Shown here in pieces: positions 6,254-9,822 of a stretch of 9,822 bases of DNA (its first letter is position 1; each line of letters begins with the position of its first letter). Both the position numbers and the translations under genes were made by a program. The DNA comes from an uncultured Planctomycetaceae bacterium (lineage in GTDB: Bacteria; Planctomycetota; Planctomycetia; Pirellulales; Pirellulaceae), in the NCBI GenBank assembly GCA_903927685.1, contig CAIYOB010001015.1, positions 1 through 9,822 of the forward strand. The letters are read 5' to 3'. The notes below the pieces were generated by a model. It did not search any database. It saw nothing but the letters and a program-made list of their open reading frames with translations, and was not told the origin of the DNA.

Positions 6254-7024
6254 GCCGTCGGCGCAGAGGGCGATTCCGGCCAGCACCAATTCCGAGACGA
6301 CCCGGGCCTGCGGCAGGAACGCGGCCAGACGCGCGGCGTCTCCACCGGCGACGAAGACCTGCGGGGTGGACCTTAGTTGGTCCGACATGCGCCGCACCAA
6401 CTCGCCCACCGCCCCGACCTGGCCCCAGAACAGGCCGCTGCGGATGGCCGCCAGCGTCGACTTGCCGACCACGGGCGGCGGCTCGGCGGCGGGATCGTAG
6501 TCGACTTGAGGCAACTGGTCCGTTCCGTCCGCGAGGGCCTTGGCGACCAAGCGGAACCCGGGCAGGATGACGCCGCCTTCGAACGCCCCGTCCGCTGACA
6601 CCAGATCGACGGTGATCGCCGTGCCGGCGTCAACCACGACGGCAGGGCGTTCCGGCGCACGGAGGCGATTCACCGCCACCGCGGCCAGCAGCCGGTCCGT
6701 GCCGACTCGCTCGGGCTGCTCGACGTGAATCGCCACCGGCAGATCGGAGTTTCTGAGCAGCCGATAGGTGTCCGCCGGGCGATGCTCCCGGACCCAAGCG
6801 GCCAACCGCTGCTCGGCCTGGCGATGCACGGTCGCCGCGTGCCACGCCAGCGGCCGGTCGGGTAGGATGTCCGCCAGCCGCTCAAAGCTCGCTTCCCCGG
6901 TCGGCAGTCTCCAGATCTGTGTCGGCTGGGGAAGGCACACGCCGCGGGAAGCAAAAATCCCGAGCTTGATCTGTTGATTACCGATGTCGACGGCGAGAAG
7001 ACGCCCGGCGTCCGCGGTGCTCAC
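6212..7024 (-). CDS. coaX: type III pantothenate kinase
   Basis: A 270-residue cytoplasmic enzyme that phosphorylates pantothenate with ATP in the first committed step of coenzyme A synthesis. The signature motifs are in order: DIGNQQIKLGIF (13-24, phosphate-binding D-x-G-N), PERVGTDR (104-111, with the G-x-D-R substrate loop), VVVDAGTAITVDL (129-141, second phosphate loop with D132) and GGVILPGF (150-157). The length suits the family. The start is a GTG that shares four bases with the tex stop (GTGA), so translation is probably coupled and tex-coaX is one transcript; a purine-rich AAGAAGAAG lies just upstream. The natural C-terminal helix seems to end near residue 254 (LVLAGIALCA). The last 14 codons plus the stop come from the antisense strand of the DisA_N-like relic, so the tail may be acquired. 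The catalytic core looks intact. Confidence 0.93.
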   Translation of the reverse strand: MSTADAGRLLAVDIGNQQIKLGIFASRGVCLPQPTQIWRLPTGEASFERLADILPDRPLAWHAATVHRQAEQRLAAWVREHRPADTYRLLRNSDLPVAIHVEQPERVGTDRLLAAVAVNRLRAPERPAVVVDAGTAITVDLVSADGAFEGGVILPGFRLVAKALADGTDQLPQVDYDPAAEPPPVVGKSTLAAIRSGLFWGQVGAVGELVRRMSDQLRSTPQVFVAGGDAARLAAFLPQARVVSELVLAGIALCADGSPIGPHAEPAENG

Positions 7025-9822
7025 TTCTTCTTTTTCTTCTCTTGTTCTTCGTCCGGCTTGCGGCCGAAGAATTGCATCAAGTCGGAGAACGAGCGCATCG
7101 GCTCCTTGCCCTGGGCCATGGCGTCCGTGATCGGCGTGACCGGCTTCGGTTTGGTCGAGCGCACCTCGGTCACCCGGGGCGGTCGGTCCCCGCCGCGCTG
7201 GCCCTGCGGCTGGCGGCCTTCGGGACGTCGGCCCTGCGCCGGACGACCACCCCGGCCTTCGCTTCGACCGCCACCGCGTCCCTCGCCACGCCCTTCACCA
7301 CGGCCCTCGGGTCGGCCTTCCTGCCGACTGGGCGGCGGCGTCCGTTCTTTACGTTCCTGTTGCGGTCGTTCCGTGCCCGGCTTGATGGCGGTCAGCGAAA
7401 CACGGCGGCGCTGCCGATCGACGTCGACCACCCACACGTTCAGGATATCGCCGACACTGACGACCTCGTGCGGGTCCTTGACAAACCGATCCGCCAAACG
7501 GCTGATGTGAATCAGGCCGCTGTCCTGCAAACCGATGTCCACAAAGGCCCCGAAATCGACGACATTCAGCACGGTCCCTGTCAATTCCATGCCGGGCTGG
7601 AGATGTTCGAGCCTCATGACCTCGCGGCGGAAGGCCGGTTGCGGCAGGTCTTCGCGCGGGTCGCGGCCGGGGCGCGTCAGCGAGGTCAGGATGTCACGCA
7701 ACAACAGATCGCCTACGCCCAGCTCACGCGCCAGTTGGCCCGCATCCGCCCGGGCCGCCCGCTGAGCCAGTCCGGGACGCCCGTCCGCCGCGGGGGCGGT
7801 TTCACCGACTGCCGGGGCGGGCGGTTCGGCCACAACGACCTCGCTGGCGGGAGGCGGCGGGGCCTCCTCTGCGGACACGGTTGATTCCGGCGAGGCCGCG
7901 TCCGGTTCGGCGGACGGCGGCGGGGCAGCCTCCGCCTGGGCAGCGGTCTCAGCCCCGGGTTCGACGCCCGGCTCAACCGCGGTCGGACTGGAAGGCTCGA
8001 CCGCGGGCAGCGCGGGAACCGGCTCCCCAGCCGCTTCGGCAATCGGTTCCGGGGTCAGTTCGGGAGCGGCCGGGACCGGCTCGACTTCACCAGCAGGTTC
8101 CGTCATACCGGCCGGCTCGGCGGCTCCGGCCTCGAGCGGCACTTCCGCCGCCTCCGGAGCAGGCGCCGGCTGGACCACACCCGCCCCGAATTCCGGCCGC
8201 GGCACCTCGGCAATCTTGCCCCGGCTTGACAATTGGTCGGCCAAGTCGGCTTCGCTGCCACCTAATTGCGTGATCACCCGGCGGGCGATTTCGTAACTTT
8301 CCGGATGGATCCAGGTCGCATCCAGCGGGGTGTCGCCGCCGATGATCTTCAGGAAACCGGCGGCCTGGACGAACGCGGCGTCGCCAAAGCCCGGCACGTT
8401 GCGGAACTGGTCGCGACTGCGGAACGGACCATGCTTCTGGCGGTACTCGTAAATTCGCCGCGCCGTCAACTGATTCAAGCCGGACACGTAGCGTAACAAG
8501 GCCGGACTGGCAGTATTGACATCGACCCCGACGAAATTCACACAGGACTCGACGACGGCGTCCAGCGATTCTTCCAAGTGCTTCGACTTGACATCGTGTT
8601 GGTACAGCCCGACGCCGATATTGGCCGGATTGATCTTGACCAACTCGGACAGCGGATCCTGCAGGCGGCGGCCGATGGATACGGCGCTGCGCAGCACCGG
8701 ATCGAAACGCGGCAGTTCTTCGCGGCCGATGGAACTGGTCGAGTACACGCTCGCTCCCGCTTCGTTGACAATCGCGTAGCGAACGTCCGAGTCCTTCAGT
8801 TCGTGTGCGATCACGTCGGCGATCAGCCGTTCGGTCTCGCGGCAAGCCGTGCCGTTGCCGATGGCGATCACCGGAATATGGTACATCTGCACCATTTCGA
8901 CCACCTGCTGGCGGCCGCGGCGGACGATGTCGTCCTTGCCGATGACATGGATCACGGTGTGCCCAAGCACATTGCCGAACTCGTCCAGGGCGGCCAGCTT
9001 GCAGCCGCTGCGGAAGCCCGGGTCGATGGCCAGCACACGGCGGTCGCGGACGGGCGGCTGCAACAGGAGTTGCCGGAGATTGCGGGCAAAAACCTGGACG
9101 GCGTGCAACTCGGCCCATTCCGTCAGCTCGCGCCGGACCTCACGTTCCAAACTCGGCATGATCAAGCGGCTCAACGCGTCCCGCAGACAATCCCGTAGGA
9201 ATTCGGCGTGCGGGTGATCCGGCCGGATCAAACGCTGCTCGGCCCGTTGGTACAGGGCCCCCATCTCGGCTTCGATCTTGACCCGAAGGATCTTCGATCG
9301 TTCGCCACGATTGATGGCCAGCGCCCGGTGGGGCGGGATCTTGACCAACGATTCCTGAAAGCGGAAGTAGTCCTTGAACGACTCAATCTTCTTTTCGCGT
9401 TTGCGCTGCTTGGCTTCCTTCCGGCTCTTGGCGGCCAACTGCTTGATCGTCAGCTTGGCCTCGACCCGGGCTGCCAGCGGCGGCGGCGACGGGGCTCGTT
9501 TGGCGCCCGCAGGAGCGACCTTGGCGACGGGCGCCGCGGTCTCCGGCTGCAGCGAGGCGTCCAGCGCGACGCCCTCCGGGCACGCCGGGACCGGCGCCGC
9601 GGCCGGATCGGCAGCAGCCGGTTGCAGCTCACCCAGCTGCGAAACGCCCGTCTCGGACGGGATCGCCTCCGCGGTGTCCGCGGTCAGTGCATCGCCGGTC
9701 TCGGCGACGGCGAGCGGCTCGGAAACCACCGGCATCTCGGCGGCCGGGAGTTCGTTCGAGGCCAGGGCAACCGTCTGCAACTGGTCGTCGGGCTGTACTT
9801 CCGGGGCCGGTGGCGGTTCGGC
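7021..9822 (-). CDS. tex: Tex family RNA-binding transcriptional accessory protein, 5' end outside the window, with large low-complexity inserts
   Basis: The minus-strand frame is open to the window edge (the TTG at 9780 is only an internal codon), so the Tex_N domain lies outside. Numbering from that TTG: 1-108 is an Ala/Pro/Glu-rich linker; 113-245 holds a Lys/Arg-rich stretch and the FKDYF...IPPHRALAINRGE segment; 248-375 is the YqgF/RNase H-like domain (VLAIDPGFRSGCKLA, AIGNGTACRETE); 410-478 holds the helix-hairpin-helix repeats (SGLNQLTARRIYEYR, FRNVPGFGDAAF); about 526-668 is a Pro/Ala/Glu-rich insert; 675-727 is the usual GRDPRED linker; 728-799 is the S1 domain (DFGAFVDIG, GLIHISRLADRFVKDP). 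An Arg/Gly/Glu tail (815-865) and a RSFSDLMQFFG end with five lysines follow. Ordinary Tex is about 750-800 residues, so this version is clearly longer. Tex binds nucleic acid and influences transcription and RNA handling. Identity is strong. Confidence 0.95.
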   Translation of the reverse strand, partial: AEPPPAPEVQPDDQLQTVALASNELPAAEMPVVSEPLAVAETGDALTADTAEAIPSETGVSQLGELQPAAADPAAAPVPACPEGVALDASLQPETAAPVAKVAPAGAKRAPSPPPLAARVEAKLTIKQLAAKSRKEAKQRKREKKIESFKDYFRFQESLVKIPPHRALAINRGERSKILRVKIEAEMGALYQRAEQRLIRPDHPHAEFLRDCLRDALSRLIMPSLEREVRRELTEWAELHAVQVFARNLRQLLLQPPVRDRRVLAIDPGFRSGCKLAALDEFGNVLGHTVIHVIGKDDIVRRGRQQVVEMVQMYHIPVIAIGNGTACRETERLIADVIAHELKDSDVRYAIVNEAGASVYSTSSIGREELPRFDPVLRSAVSIGRRLQDPLSELVKINPANIGVGLYQHDVKSKHLEESLDAVVESCVNFVGVDVNTASPALLRYVSGLNQLTARRIYEYRQKHGPFRSRDQFRNVPGFGDAAFVQAAGFLKIIGGDTPLDATWIHPESYEIARRVITQLGGSEADLADQLSSRGKIAEVPRPEFGAGVVQPAPAPEAAEVPLEAGAAEPAGMTEPAGEVEPVPAAPELTPEPIAEAAGEPVPALPAVEPSSPTAVEPGVEPGAETAAQAEAAPPPSAEPDAASPESTVSAEEAPPPPASEVVVAEPPAPAVGETAPAADGRPGLAQRAARADAGQLARELGVGDLLLRDILTSLTRPGRDPREDLPQPAFRREVMRLEHLQPGMELTGTVLNVVDFGAFVDIGLQDSGLIHISRLADRFVKDPHEVVSVGDILNVWVVDVDRQRRRVSLTAIKPGTERPQQERKERTPPPSRQEGRPEGRGEGRGEGRGGGRSEGRGGRPAQGRRPEGRQPQGQRGGDRPPRVTEVRSTKPKPVTPITDAMAQGKEPMRSFSDLMQFFGRKPDEEQEKKKKK

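Noticed and set aside
7042..7884. Plus-strand open frame opposite tex
   Set aside because: It is antisense to the S1 domain and low-complexity regions of tex, and the translation has no recognisable domain.
9778..9780. TTG as the tex start codon
   Set aside because: The frame continues upstream to the window edge with the same Pro/Ala/Glu composition, and the Tex_N domain is still missing, so the real start lies outside.

Overview
The window looks like a chromosomal piece of a GC-rich planctomycete (Planctomycetota, perhaps Pirellulales). This is inferred from gene content: a sulfatase ending in EF-hand calcium loops, secreted glycosidases with signal peptides, a type III pantothenate kinase, a Tex protein swollen by Pro/Ala/Glu-rich inserts, a DisA_N-like nucleotidyl-sensor domain family, and degenerate short repeats between genes. 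No rRNA, tRNA or CRISPR array was seen.

Left third (1-4552): a polysaccharide-degradation region. The plus strand carries the broken 3' end of a sulfatase gene. A secreted Asp-box (sialidase/BNR-fold) protein follows 32 bp later with a strong ribosome binding site. Converging on it from the minus strand is a 909-residue secreted protein: an N-terminal carbohydrate-binding-like beta-sandwich plus a GH-A-type (beta/alpha)8 glycosidase. It has its own candidate promoter, which overlaps an imperfect palindrome. Together the three suggest sequential desulfation and hydrolysis of a sulfated or decorated glycan outside the cytoplasm.

Middle (about 4700-6260): a patch of dead genes. It holds two relics of one DisA_N-like gene family in opposite orientation, each missing a different part. 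Between them lie an IS91-type transposase zinc-finger scrap, short degenerate repeats including a (TTGGTCC)n heptad run, and a VapBC toxin-antitoxin pair. The antitoxin looks intact, but the PIN-domain toxin has an in-frame stop at codon 15 and lacks its C-terminal half.

Right third (6212-9822): two housekeeping genes on the minus strand, tex (5' end outside the window) and coaX, joined by a GTGA stop/start overlap. The coaX 3' end runs into the antisense strand of the second DisA_N-like relic, so its last 14 codons share their DNA with that relic.

I found no clearly new multi-gene system. The most informative signals are the complementary decay of the paired DisA_N-like relics, the disarmed VapBC locus, and the low-complexity architecture of Tex.
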